Below are positions 9,895-18,668 of a DNA stretch of 64,000 bases, one piece after another. The translations under genes and the position numbers were made by a program. The stretch is taken from contig NZ_CP098400.1 in assembly GCF_023674465.1 (NCBI RefSeq), positions 1,178,001-1,242,000 on the forward strand, read 5' to 3'. Position 1 is the stretch's first letter; every line of letters starts with the position of its first letter. This DNA comes from Xiashengella succiniciproducens (GTDB lineage: Bacteria > Bacteroidota > Bacteroidia > Bacteroidales > Marinilabiliaceae). The notes under the pieces were generated by a model, which was not told where the DNA came from, made no database searches, and saw nothing but the letters and a program-made list of their open reading frames with translations.

Positions 9895-10389
9895 ATGAAC
9901 AGTATTATATTTATTATAGTTATTGTAGCCCTTTTTATTGTACCCTTCTTTGTTTTTGGAGGTGGAGCTAAAGGAAAGATTAAGAAAGCACTTACGGCTA
10001 GCTTAATAGAACTAGCTCAGAAGAACAGTTGCACGATTTCGCAGACCGAGTTTTGGAACCATAATATTATGGGACTTAGCAAGGATGGCAACAAGCTCTT
10101 ATTTGCTACAAGTAGTGAAAACCTCAAGAAGGAAACAGTAGTAGACCTGAACACTGTGAAGCTAAGCAGAGTCAATATTACATCCCGCTCAGGTGAAGGA
10201 AAAGCTAGCAATCTTAGGGTGATAGAGAAAATCACTTTGGTGCTTGAACCAAACAACGGTAATTCTCCTACTATCGAGTTGCGTATTTACGATTCTGAAG
10301 TTGACGGTATAGTGTTGGGCAACGAGTTGCAGATTGCAGAGAAGTGGGCTGTTATGACAAATGAACAGATAGCAGCAAGCAACAGATAG
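9895..10389 (+). CDS. membrane-anchored protein of unknown function
   Basis: A 164-residue protein with one strongly hydrophobic N-terminal segment (residues 3-21) ending in a GGG turn. A basic KGKIKKAL helix and a mixed alpha/beta soluble domain follow. The layout suggests a single-pass anchor with a cytosolic or periplasmic domain. I do not recognise the family. It stands between the heme operon and the ATP-grasp-like gene, 165 bases and 57 bases away, on the same strand as both. Confidence 0.6.
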   Translation: MNSIIFIIVIVALFIVPFFVFGGGAKGKIKKALTASLIELAQKNSCTISQTEFWNHNIMGLSKDGNKLLFATSSENLKKETVVDLNTVKLSRVNITSRSGEGKASNLRVIEKITLVLEPNNGNSPTIELRIYDSEVDGIVLGNELQIAEKWAVMTNEQIAASNR

Positions 10390-10446
10390 TCCGACATAGT
10401 GGGAGAGGCATCCGAAATTTGTACTTTTGTGCAATAACGGATAAAC

Positions 10447-11775
10447 ATGGCTTCAAGACTATTCTACTTCAATCCCACATGCGAGATGGCTGTGTTAAAC
10501 GGTTCACGTACCTATACGCCACCAAGGAATTTGCGTGATTTTGAAAAAGAATTGAGTCTTATTCCCATGTGGCTGGCTTCAGCCGAAGATATAGTAATTA
10601 CGGAAAAGGGATGTTCCGCAGACTTTATCGATACAATAAGGAATTGGGGTGTCCAGCCACCCCAATTCTTATTGTTTTCAGAAGGGGGTGCTGATTCAAT
10701 CCGGAATATAGGAACAAGTAGCGTTTTGTACGGAGATACCAAAGGAGCTGCTAATCTTCCTGAGGATTGCGCTGAGGAGACCCTGGCAGCGGATGATATA
10801 AGTCACCTACGGAAAAACCGAGCATGTCTTAGTGCAGGGAGTGGCATAGAACTGCACCCCTGGGGCTGGAGTCCTGCAGTTCACCGTAAATTGGAGCCCT
10901 TCAAAGCTTCCAATTGGGATCACCCTATGGCTGAATGGAAGGAGGACCACAAACTTCTGTTGAGTCGCTTTACCTGCAACGAACTACTAGGTGCAATATA
11001 CGAAGAGGCAAAGAGCCTATCGCTCATTGAGATACCTTCAATCCCAATAGAGATAAGGACTTTAGATGAACTAAGACGTGCAGAGGCAGAGGAGGAGCTT
11101 CCCCTGCTGCTCAAGACCCCATGGAGCGCATCGGGCAGGGGCCTGTTTCGTATTCGCAGTCGGGCTGAAAATGCCGCCGGTAATTCCTGGGTGCTGGGCA
11201 AGCTCAGGCAGCATGGAGCATTGCTAGCCGAACCCATGCTCGACAAGCTTCTCGACCTTTCATTTCACTATTGGTCTGGCCCTGATGGCATTGAGTTTAG
11301 AGGTATCAACCTGTTTAATACAGATCCTGCCGGACAATTTGAACGTTGCCTGGTCAACCCACGTAAGGTAGTTGTACCTGAAGGCTTTCCATTTGATGAA
11401 GCTGTGGAACAAGCAATATCGCTTTTATTAAGAGGACTACAGAGCATCGACCTGCATCATAGATACCACGGCCCCGTGGGCATTGATGCCCTGATATATC
11501 GAAACAAGGATGGGCAGGTTAAGCTTCATCCGGCCATAGAGATAAACCTGCGCTACACAATGGGGCTTGTCAATCTAAGACTGGCTGATAAGATCTCCCC
11601 ACAGTCTGGTGGCTCATGGATTATCAAAAGGTTAAAGGTTTCAGAATGGCAGAATCTGGTTAGAAACAATCCTCCCCAGCTAAGACATGGTCTGTTTTAT
11701 TCAGGAGTCTTCCACCTTACACCTCCACCCGAGACCGAAGGCTTCATGGCCATCCTGACACTTGAAGGACAATAA
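10447..11775 (+). CDS. conserved protein with ATP-grasp-like C-terminal half
   Basis: The first half of this 442-residue protein is unfamiliar, beginning RLFYFNPTCEMAVLNG. The second half resembles an ATP-grasp ligase: LLLKTPWSASGRGLFRI (about 219-235) looks like the ATP-clamping strand and glycine-rich loop, LAEPML (near 258) like the linker strand, and HPAIEINLRYTMG (about 360-372) like the metal-binding E-x-N segment. No substrate can be named. A hairpin terminator follows directly, so it is the last gene of its transcript. Confidence 0.6.
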   Translation: MASRLFYFNPTCEMAVLNGSRTYTPPRNLRDFEKELSLIPMWLASAEDIVITEKGCSADFIDTIRNWGVQPPQFLLFSEGGADSIRNIGTSSVLYGDTKGAANLPEDCAEETLAADDISHLRKNRACLSAGSGIELHPWGWSPAVHRKLEPFKASNWDHPMAEWKEDHKLLLSRFTCNELLGAIYEEAKSLSLIEIPSIPIEIRTLDELRRAEAEEELPLLLKTPWSASGRGLFRIRSRAENAAGNSWVLGKLRQHGALLAEPMLDKLLDLSFHYWSGPDGIEFRGINLFNTDPAGQFERCLVNPRKVVVPEGFPFDEAVEQAISLLLRGLQSIDLHHRYHGPVGIDALIYRNKDGQVKLHPAIEINLRYTMGLVNLRLADKISPQSGGSWIIKRLKVSEWQNLVRNNPPQLRHGLFYSGVFHLTPPPETEGFMAILTLEGQ

Positions 11776-11778
11776 AAA

Positions 11779-11800
11779 AGGCTGCCGTTGTGGGCAGCCT
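11779..11800 (+). terminator. hairpin terminator after the ATP-grasp-like gene
   Basis: Perfect 8-bp stem AGGCTGCC/GGCAGCCT with a 6-base loop, starting two bases after the stop codon. There is no strong T run, but its placement fits a terminator. Confidence 0.6.
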
Positions 11801-11823
11801 CCGTCCTAATCACTATTTCCCTT

Positions 11824-12018
11824 TTATGCAGTTTTGTACACCAGTAATGCTGAATAGGTGTTGATACCACCGCTTGAATGAGCAGCATAACTCACATTAA
11901 TGATTTGCTCAGGCTTAATGCCGTTTTCTGAGATGAAGTCATTCATCTGTTCATCCAATGATCTGTCATAGTCGTCCAATCCTGTGTATTGGAAGTGTTT
12001 AGTAACAACTTTATCCAT
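11824..12018 (-). CDS. small acidic protein resembling the Cse60 family
   Basis: The start at 12018 (MDKVVTKHFQ) is preferred over one 21 codons upstream because the upstream part has no conserved character and an AGAG sequence precedes this ATG. The 64-residue product has a beta-alpha-beta look: a first strand, an acidic helix (DRSLDEQMNDFISENG) and closing strands (INVSYAAHS, YSALLVYK). The pattern resembles the short Cse60-type proteins known from sporulation studies, but here it is only a weak fold-level likeness. Function unknown. Confidence 0.55.
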   Translation of the reverse strand: MDKVVTKHFQYTGLDDYDRSLDEQMNDFISENGIKPEQIINVSYAAHSSGGINTYSALLVYKTA

Positions 12019-12081
12019 CTCTAATATATTTAAGTGATTTGATACATATGCAACTATCATTCTATACGAATGATAAGGCAA

Positions 12082-12125
12082 ATAGGTTCACAAACTCCGA
12101 ATAATTTCGGAGTTTGTGAACCTAT
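12082..12125 (-). terminator. 20-bp perfect inverted repeat downstream of pepD
   Basis: Two perfect 20-base arms (12082-12101 and 12106-12125) enclose the loop TAAT. The repeat lies 15 bases past the pepD stop codon in the minus direction and most likely ends the trxB-serB-pepD transcript. It is unusually long and perfect for a terminator. Confidence 0.7.
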
Positions 12126-12140
12126 GAATTTAATAATGTA

Positions 12141-13592
12141 TTAAGCTAAGTGCAACAGAATGTCGCCCAGATACTTTGTGAATTTCTCGACGCTTGGAAT
12201 ATGTATCCTTTCATCGGGTGAGTGAGCCCCCCTGACAGTAGGACCAATTGATATCATGTCAAGGTGCGGATACTTCTTGAGGAAGAGACCGCATTCAAGT
12301 CCTGCATGGATAGCCTTTACCTTGGGTTCAATACCAAAGAGTCTCTTGTAGGACTCAATAGCCACTGCAAGCATAGGACTTTTCCTGTTGGGTGCCCATC
12401 CCGGGTATCCGTCAGAATGAACTGTATTAGCACCGGCCATGTCGAATATAGATTCAACCATGGCAGCTATGTTGTCACGTGCACTTTCTATCGAACTTCT
12501 CTGGCTGGTTGAGATCACCACCTGGTCATTGATCAATTTGATTGAAGCCAGGTTTGTAGAAGTTTCTACAAGACCCTCGATCTGACGGCTCATTGCCATA
12601 ACACCGTGTGGGAGGGCATAGAGTGTGTTGATAAGAGTTGCAGCGAAGTCAGATGTAAATACCTTTTCAGGCATATCGGCAGATTCTAGCTGACACTTGA
12701 TACCTGGTTCAACATCCTTGTACTCAGCTTCCAGATCTGCAGCAATGCAGTTGAAAAGCACCCTCAGGTCTTCCTTGTATTTTGCAGGTGCCACGCCCCA
12801 GGTGAACGCCTCACGTGCGATAGCATTGCGCAGGTTACCACCGGTTATCGCTGCAGGTCTGAACTCGTACCTTATAGCTGCCTCACGCAGGAAGCGGGTA
12901 AGGAACTTGATAGCATTACCCAGTCCCCTGTTGATATCCTCACCTGAGTGACCACCCTTCAGTCCGGTAACACTTGCCTTGAAAGCAAAGCTTCCGGCAG
13001 CAGGCGTTTCATATGATGGAGTGAAATAACCCAAGGAGTCGATACCTCCTGCGCAGCCGATAAATATCTCACCTTCGTCTTCAGAGTCGAGATTGATCAG
13101 ATACTTTCCGGTCAGAAGGTCAGACTCAAGAGCAAAGGCTCCGGTTAGTCCGGTTTCTTCATCAACAGTAAAGAGGCATTCTACAGGACCGTGCTGCATA
13201 TCATCTGAAGCAAGAAGTGCAAGCTGTGCAGCCATACCTATGCCATCGTCAGCACCGAGGGTAGTACCGCTAGCCTTAACCCATTCACCGTCAATCACGG
13301 GCCGAATCGGGTCTGTAAGAAAATCGTGAACAGTATCGCTGTTCTTTTCGCACACCATGTCGACATGTGATTGTAATACAACAGTTGGCAGGTGTTCAAA
13401 GCCGGCAGTAGCCGGCTTTGTGATAAGCACATTACCGGCCTTGTCTTGTTTTACAGGCAGCTTGTGGTCTGCTGCAAATTTTAGCAGATATGCCAGTATT
13501 TGTTCCTCCTTCTTTGAAGGACGTGGAATTTGGCATATTTCTTCGAAATAATGCCATATTGCAGTTGGTTTTAAGTCTTTTAGCTGGCTCAT
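12141..13592 (-). CDS. pepD: beta-Ala-Xaa/aminoacyl-histidine dipeptidase
   Basis: This 483-residue M20-family metallopeptidase removes N-terminal residues from Xaa-His and related dipeptides in the cytosol. Metal ligands and catalytic acids are visible in QSHVDMVCEK (about 74-83), GADDGIGMA (about 114-122) and the catalytic pair in DEETGLTGA (about 145-153). GGHSGEDINRG and the C-terminal HAGLECG complete the PepD signature. It follows serB by one base and appears to be the last gene of a trxB-serB-pepD transcript. Confidence 0.92.
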   Translation of the reverse strand: MSQLKDLKPTAIWHYFEEICQIPRPSKKEEQILAYLLKFAADHKLPVKQDKAGNVLITKPATAGFEHLPTVVLQSHVDMVCEKNSDTVHDFLTDPIRPVIDGEWVKASGTTLGADDGIGMAAQLALLASDDMQHGPVECLFTVDEETGLTGAFALESDLLTGKYLINLDSEDEGEIFIGCAGGIDSLGYFTPSYETPAAGSFAFKASVTGLKGGHSGEDINRGLGNAIKFLTRFLREAAIRYEFRPAAITGGNLRNAIAREAFTWGVAPAKYKEDLRVLFNCIAADLEAEYKDVEPGIKCQLESADMPEKVFTSDFAATLINTLYALPHGVMAMSRQIEGLVETSTNLASIKLINDQVVISTSQRSSIESARDNIAAMVESIFDMAGANTVHSDGYPGWAPNRKSPMLAVAIESYKRLFGIEPKVKAIHAGLECGLFLKKYPHLDMISIGPTVRGAHSPDERIHIPSVEKFTKYLGDILLHLA

Positions 13593-13593
13593 A

Positions 13594-14820
13594 TTACATG
13601 TTTATTTCCCTGTCTCTGAAGCCCAGCAGATATAGGATTGCATCCAATCCGATGGTAGAGATGGAATGTTTGGCAGATGCTTTTACTTTGGGTTTAGCGT
13701 GGAAGGCAATGCCAAGTCCGGCAAGTTTGAGCATGGGTAGGTCGTTGGATCCGTCGCCGACGGCAATAACTTGTTCAAGATGTATATCCTCCTTAAAGGC
13801 AATAAGTCTGAGCAGTTCGGCTTTCTTTTCACCGTCTATTATCTCACCTACATGCCTTCCTGTGAGTTTGCCATCCTTAATCTCAAGTTCGTTGGCAAAG
13901 ACATAATCAATATCCAGCTTGTTCTTGAGATAATTTCCGAAATAGGTAAATCCCCCGGATAAGATTGCTGTTCGGTAACCATATTTCTTGAGGGTACGAA
14001 ACAGACGCTCGGCACCTTCGGTAAGAGGCAGTACTTCAGCAACTTCTTTCAGGATCGATTCGTCAAGTCCGGCAAGCAGGCTTACCCTTTGTCTGAAACT
14101 TTCTTGAAAGTCGATATCACCACGCATAGCAGACTCGGTGATGGCACTGACCTTTTCGTATACTCCGGCCCTTCTGGCCAGTTCGTCGATAACCTCAGTC
14201 TGGATCAGGGTAGAGTCCATATCGAAGCATACAAGGCGACGATTACGCCTGTAGATATTATCCTCCTGGAAGGCTATATCTATGCCTGTGTCACCTGAGA
14301 TGGCGATGAAGTCACGCTTCATTGTCTCTATGTCGTGAGGAGTCCCTCTGAGCGAGAATTCGACCACACTCTTGGCCTCAGATTTATCTGAAGCATCAAG
14401 TGGAATACGACCACTTAGACGGCTTATCACATCGATGTTGAGGCCCTGATCACAGATCAGACGGGTGACCTTTGAAAGCTGTAATGCAGTCAGCTTTCTT
14501 GATATAAGGGTAATTATAAAACGTTCCTTGCCTTGGTTGTCGACCCATTCCTGATAACGTTTCTCAGAGATAGGGGTGAACTTGACATTCAGTCCCATCT
14601 CATGAGCCTTGAAAAGAATATCCTTCAGAATAGGCGAAGAGCCTGATTGATCCGGCACTTCTACCAGGATCCCCAGGCTCAGGTCTTCGTGAATTACGGC
14701 TTGGCCGATATCCAGAATATTTACCTTATGTTCAGCAAGAATTTCAGTTAACGTCGCGGTTACGCCAGGCTTATCCTCGCCCAGTACGTTGAGTAAAACT
14801 ATCTCTTTCTGTTTGGACAT
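13594..14820 (-). CDS. serB: phosphoserine phosphatase with N-terminal ACT domains
   Basis: This 408-residue protein has two ACT-like regulatory domains (about 5-80 and 100-180) followed by a HAD phosphatase domain. Motif I is FDMDSTLIQ with nucleophile Asp200 and acid Asp202, motif II is ILSGGFTYF near 285, and motif IV is VGDGSNDLPML near 355. It dephosphorylates phosphoserine in the last step of serine synthesis. The ACT domains suggest amino-acid feedback, which is inference. It lies one base before pepD and 25 bases after trxB. Confidence 0.92.
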   Translation of the reverse strand: MSKQKEIVLLNVLGEDKPGVTATLTEILAEHKVNILDIGQAVIHEDLSLGILVEVPDQSGSSPILKDILFKAHEMGLNVKFTPISEKRYQEWVDNQGKERFIITLISRKLTALQLSKVTRLICDQGLNIDVISRLSGRIPLDASDKSEAKSVVEFSLRGTPHDIETMKRDFIAISGDTGIDIAFQEDNIYRRNRRLVCFDMDSTLIQTEVIDELARRAGVYEKVSAITESAMRGDIDFQESFRQRVSLLAGLDESILKEVAEVLPLTEGAERLFRTLKKYGYRTAILSGGFTYFGNYLKNKLDIDYVFANELEIKDGKLTGRHVGEIIDGEKKAELLRLIAFKEDIHLEQVIAVGDGSNDLPMLKLAGLGIAFHAKPKVKASAKHSISTIGLDAILYLLGFRDREINM

Positions 14821-14845
14821 GGTGGTGTATACTCAGGCTAATTGG

Positions 14846-15817
14846 TTACTGTAGAGGGTTTTCTGCGAGGAATCGTTCTGCATCAATTGCAGCCATACAG
14901 CCCGAACCTGCGGCAGTAATAGCCTGACGATATACCCTGTCCTGAACGTCACCACATGCAAATACACCTGCAACGTTAGTTCTTGAACTTCCTGGAATAG
15001 TCTTGATATAACCTGTATCGTCAGTTTCGATGTAAGGCTTGAAAACCTCCGAGTTTGGAGTATGTCCGATTGCAAGGAAGAAACCATCAATCTTGATCTT
15101 AACTTCCTCTTCTTCTGGAGTACCTTTCTTTTTGACAAGAACTGCACCTTCTACAACACCATCGCCGAAGAGGCCCTTAGTCTGGTGTTCCCAGAGAATT
15201 TCAATGTTCTTGGCAGCAAAAACACGTTCCTGCATTACCTTAGAAGCACGCAGTTCGTTACGACGAACAATCAGATATACCTTGTTGCAAAGACCTGCAA
15301 GGTAAAGAGCTTCTTCGGCAGCAGTATCACCACCACCTACAACAGCCACATCCTTACCACGATAGAAGAAACCATCGCAAGTAGCACAGGCAGAAACCCC
15401 GCCACCTGCATATTTTTGCTCATCTTCCAGACCAAGATACTTAGCAGTTGCACCGGTTGCAATAATCAGTGCCTCAGCTTCAATTACTTTCTTGTCGTCG
15501 ATAGTAACCTTGAAAGGTCTTGAGGACAGGTCTGTCTTGGTAGCCAGTCCCCAGCGTATAGAAGTTCCAAATCTTTCAGCTTGTTTTCTGAGGTCTTCCA
15601 TCAGTTCCGGGCCTGTGATACCTTCGGGATATCCGGGGAAGTTTTCTACCTCAGTAGTTGTGGTCAACTGACCGCCGGGTTGAAGGCCCTGGTATAGTAC
15701 GGGCGAGAGGTTAGCTCTAGCAGCGTAGATAGCAGCAGTATATCCGGCTGGTCCTGAACCGATAATCAGTACCTTAACTTTCTCAATCTCATTAATCTCG
15801 TTAGAAGTGGTGCTCAT
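14846..15817 (-). CDS. trxB: thioredoxin reductase
   Basis: A 323-residue low-molecular-weight thioredoxin reductase. It has an N-terminal FAD site (VLIIGSGPAGYTAAIYAARA, about 16-35), the redox pair Cys144-Cys147 in SACATCDGFFY, a second Rossmann motif VVGGGDTAAEEA for NADPH, and a C-terminal FAD motif VFACGDVQD. It passes electrons from NADPH to thioredoxin in the cytosol. First gene of the apparent trxB-serB-pepD run. Confidence 0.95.
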   Translation of the reverse strand: MSTTSNEINEIEKVKVLIIGSGPAGYTAAIYAARANLSPVLYQGLQPGGQLTTTTEVENFPGYPEGITGPELMEDLRKQAERFGTSIRWGLATKTDLSSRPFKVTIDDKKVIEAEALIIATGATAKYLGLEDEQKYAGGGVSACATCDGFFYRGKDVAVVGGGDTAAEEALYLAGLCNKVYLIVRRNELRASKVMQERVFAAKNIEILWEHQTKGLFGDGVVEGAVLVKKKGTPEEEEVKIKIDGFFLAIGHTPNSEVFKPYIETDDTGYIKTIPGSSRTNVAGVFACGDVQDRVYRQAITAAGSGCMAAIDAERFLAENPLQ

Positions 15818-15859
15818 TTTATAAAGTGTTTTTTGATTTTACGTCGTTGTACTTATGTA

Positions 15860-15896
15860 ATGCCACGAGGCATCACAATAATGATGCACAAAGTTA
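15860..15896 (-). promoter_or_regulatory. trxB -7 box and leader hairpin
   Basis: On the minus strand TAACTTTG (15889-15896) matches TAnnTTTG about 72 bases before the trxB ATG. Between them a small ATGCC/GGCAT hairpin (15860-15873) could form in the leader. No good -33 element is visible. Confidence 0.35.
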
Positions 15897-15954
15897 CTTA
15901 AATAAGCGGAATCGCCCATCATTGGCGCTCTCCTAGTTACATAAGTTTTATTGA

Positions 15955-16884
15955 TTAGTTATAACCGTTCCCGATATAAACGACAGAGTCGCTTGCAAAT
16001 GTCATCCCTCCAACCAGGCCCAGCCCCCCTGTAACATTCGAATGGATCTTGATAGGATCGACAATGGGTAGATCATAACTGTATTCGGCTACAACCCTGC
16101 TACGAAGGTATTTGTAATAGTCTTCAGATAGCGAAAGTAGGTGAAAGCGGACTATGCGCCTTTCGTTCTCTCCCGGAGTTGCAAGGTAGAAGGAGGGGAC
16201 ACATACCTTGATCCGGTACCTTTCCTCAGTGATTATATAGTCGGAAAAGGACCCGAGGAAGTCGATACCGCCAAGTAAACTGCCTTCCTGGTCACGTATG
16301 TAAAACAATTCATCGTCCTTGAAGAAGTTTACATTATAAAACTCCTTAATCTTATTGTCAGCGTCCCTGACCTCACTGGTAATCACGAGTTGGTAGTAGT
16401 TTGCCTCATCGCGTGGGTCAGCAAATTCGACCTCGTAGTTGACAGAGGGAATGTTGTCTGTAATAGTTTCAGTTATGCTGTCTACTCCAATCAGTTGTGG
16501 GGCATAGGGAATTCGGGTGTGTCCTTCGGCCCTTAGGCCGGAGAGAGTTCCGCCTTCTATTTCAAACCTGTCGCCTTGCCTGACGGCTACTGATGGGAGT
16601 TCAAGGTAGGTCTTGTCGAATGGGAAGGCCACAGAATCAAGTTCCATTCCATTTAGTTTGACAATCACATAACCATCATAGACTCTTTCGAAGTCATCAA
16701 CAGATGAATGGCTTACACTCTTACTGAGGTGAACCTTCATTGTGGAGTCAGCGCAGAGAAAGGAGAAAACAACGAGTTGACCGCCACCACTGGGAATCTC
16801 CAGTTTTACATCAGACTCGCAGGAAGCGAGGCTGAGCATGGTCAGGATGAACATTGATACTACTCCGGAATAATATCTGCACAT
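15955..16884 (-). CDS. DUF4249-type surface lipoprotein
   Basis: The protein has a signal sequence ending in the lipobox LSLASC, then a beta-rich domain with the DUF4249 layout: an N-terminal strand (QLVVFSFLCADSTMKVHLSKS), a carboxypeptidase-regulatory-like part, and a long second half. The Met at 16884 is preferred to the one at 16908 because a -7 box lies only 17 bases before 16908, leaving almost no leader. DUF4249 proteins usually accompany a TonB-dependent receptor; none is next to this copy. Probably inner-leaflet or outer-membrane anchored, function unknown. Confidence 0.75.
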   Translation of the reverse strand: MCRYYSGVVSMFILTMLSLASCESDVKLEIPSGGGQLVVFSFLCADSTMKVHLSKSVSHSSVDDFERVYDGYVIVKLNGMELDSVAFPFDKTYLELPSVAVRQGDRFEIEGGTLSGLRAEGHTRIPYAPQLIGVDSITETITDNIPSVNYEVEFADPRDEANYYQLVITSEVRDADNKIKEFYNVNFFKDDELFYIRDQEGSLLGGIDFLGSFSDYIITEERYRIKVCVPSFYLATPGENERRIVRFHLLSLSEDYYKYLRSRVVAEYSYDLPIVDPIKIHSNVTGGLGLVGGMTFASDSVVYIGNGYN

Positions 16885-16924
16885 TCGAGAAGGACTATTT
16901 TTATACAAAAATCACTGGTTACGG

Positions 16925-16932
16925 CAAATTTA
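16925..16932 (-). promoter_or_regulatory. -7 box upstream of the DUF4249 lipoprotein
   Basis: Reads TAAATTTG on the minus strand, an exact TAnnTTTG match. Its position supports the downstream start codon at 16884. Confidence 0.4.
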
Positions 16933-17003
16933 GCTACTATTGTCTGGAAATAAAATTGACTATTGGATTTAGTTTTCGTAAATTAATATAAAAATAGTAG
17001 GTC

Positions 17004-17702
17004 ATGATCCTAAAGAGTTTATCTCTGCCCGCATTGTTAACCATCACTATTATTGCCATGGCATCACAAAGCTCTTGCAGACACAAGCCTGACATCAGCT
17101 ATCTTCGGACAGGGGATTTACTGTTTGCCACCTCGCATCCGAATGCTGATGGGCTAGACCAGGCGATCAATGACGTGACCCAGACATCAAAGCATACTGA
17201 TTACACGCATGTTGGGATAGTGGAGGTAGATGATGAAGCAGTTTGGGTTATCCATGCCGCACCAATCAAGGGAGTGACACGCGAACCCATTGAGAGTTTT
17301 CTGGTGGATCAGAATGTAGTAGACGCTTATCGATTAGTTGAGGAGTACAGAGAGTTCATTCCCGATGCAATAGAAAAGGCCCATGCACTTTTAGGTCTGC
17401 CATATGATTACACCTATATGTTGGGTAGCGGTGGCCATTATTGTTCGGGCTTTATTTACACGATTTTTGAGCATTACGGAGTATTTGATCTGGAGCCCAT
17501 GACCTTTAAGGATCCTAGAACCGGGGAATTTCACAAGGACTGGATCGATCATTACAAAGAGATGGGCATTGAGATTCCCGAAGGACAGCCCGGTTGTCAT
17601 CCAAATGGCCTGGCCGGATCTGCCGTGCTTAGATTCCTTAATCGAGTCCAGGAATCAGTTGCAAACAAGCCCATATCCTTCCTTCCCTTTGGTGAGTATT
17701 AA
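17004..17702 (+). CDS. YiiX/YebB-type permuted NlpC/P60 hydrolase, probable lipoprotein
   Basis: This 232-residue protein has a hydrophobic export signal with Cys25 as a possible lipid anchor. A circularly permuted papain-like domain follows: the histidine comes first (His69 in YTHVGIV) and the cysteine later (Cys147 in GHYCSGF), with RTGDLLF near the start as usual for YiiX-like proteins. Members hydrolyse amide bonds in cell-wall peptides or lipids; the substrate here is unknown. It stands alone and ends in a strong terminator. Confidence 0.8.
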   Translation: MILKSLSLPALLTITIIAMASQSSCRHKPDISYLRTGDLLFATSHPNADGLDQAINDVTQTSKHTDYTHVGIVEVDDEAVWVIHAAPIKGVTREPIESFLVDQNVVDAYRLVEEYREFIPDAIEKAHALLGLPYDYTYMLGSGGHYCSGFIYTIFEHYGVFDLEPMTFKDPRTGEFHKDWIDHYKEMGIEIPEGQPGCHPNGLAGSAVLRFLNRVQESVANKPISFLPFGEY

Positions 17703-17722
17703 ACTGGGTTATAATCTTACCA

Positions 17723-17760
17723 AACAGCAATACGAGAGCCAAGGCTCTGGTATTGCTGTT
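17723..17760. terminator. strong terminator, probably bidirectional
   Basis: 18-bp stem with a single mismatch and an AA loop, followed by TTTTTATTT on the plus strand. It closes the YiiX-like gene and also lies just past the broken minus-strand gene at 17766-17954. Confidence 0.85.
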
Positions 17761-17765
17761 TTTAT

Positions 17766-17954
17766 TTAGATTATTAGTAAAAGGTTTGTTCCATCCTCAA
17801 TTATTTCAGACATATTAAAACTAAAAACCTCGTAGCCTGAAGCATTTAGCAATGGAATATAATCCTCAAATTAAGCATCTTTGGTTTTAATCTGCTGACC
17901 AAATATGTTGATAGAAAGTACAAATAAACACGAGATTATGGTAAGTATTTTCAT
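17766..17954 (-). pseudogene. small secreted protein gene with an in-frame stop
   Basis: The minus strand encodes a clear signal peptide, MKILTIISCLFVLSINIFGQ, then six further residues (QIKTKD...) and a TAA at codon 28 (17871-17873). The same frame then continues open for 34 more codons (FEDYIPLLNASGYEVFSF...) to a second stop. Both halves look protein-like, so this is best read as one 62-codon gene broken by a nonsense change. A sequencing error or recoded stop cannot be excluded. The family is unknown. Confidence 0.5.
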
Positions 17955-18085
17955 GGATGAGTTATAAAATTATGGGTTGCAGAATAATTTTATTCTGTGT
18001 TTTCTATGCTTATTACAATTATAAGGAAAATTATCTAGGCTTAAAGTACATAAAAGGGATTTATATTTTGGAGCAGGATGCTTAG

Positions 18086-18655
18086 TTACTGTTCTTTATT
18101 TTGAAGAAGTTGCTTATTTTTAGTGTCAAAGAATAAAAGCACTGTTAGTACAATCAACGAAATGCTTACAAACATTGGGATTATGAACATCATATTAATA
18201 GGTAACAAAAGCCCACAAAGCATGGTTCCAATGGCTATTATACCGGCAAAAATTGCATATGCGTTTGCCTTATAAAACCAGGCATATGGAAAGAAATGGG
18301 CACCAGTTATAATTGCATAGACCATGACAAAATAGTCTGGAAACTTAACTAGCGCAAAGATCAAAAAGGGGAAATAAAACAATTGGGCAAGATTCAGCCA
18401 AAGTCCCAACGGTTGTAATGGGTTAGAAGGGTCTTTCCAGGTGATTTTGAAAAGTCTGGAGAACAGTAATGCCAGGGGAAGCAACAATGCTCCAACCATA
18501 AAAGTAATTACCGACTTGTCATATGAATTGAATTTTAGTGTCCAAACATATGCAATTAGGAGCCAAATAATACCTCCCGCTAATGTGAAGTTTATCCCAT
18601 TTTTGAACTTAATGGATAGTCTTACACGTAACTTGTCTAGAGCCTCTTTTGTCAT
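18086..18655 (-). CDS. integral membrane protein of unknown function
   Basis: A 189-residue protein with a short basic N-terminus and six hydrophobic segments (about 24-41, 48-66, 84-103, 107-125, 128-148 and 153-176). It shows no motif that I recognise. It starts 13 bases after the acetyltransferase gene on the same strand and is probably co-transcribed with it. The sequence is clearly more AT-rich than the heme operon. Confidence 0.7.
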   Translation of the reverse strand: MTKEALDKLRVRLSIKFKNGINFTLAGGIIWLLIAYVWTLKFNSYDKSVITFMVGALLLPLALLFSRLFKITWKDPSNPLQPLGLWLNLAQLFYFPFLIFALVKFPDYFVMVYAIITGAHFFPYAWFYKANAYAIFAGIIAIGTMLCGLLLPINMMFIIPMFVSISLIVLTVLLFFDTKNKQLLQNKEQ

Positions 18656-18668
18656 TGTTCAGATTCCT

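Noticed and set aside
15062-15523. 153-codon open frame opposite trxB.
   Set aside because: Antisense to a conserved gene with all its motifs; no independent evidence.
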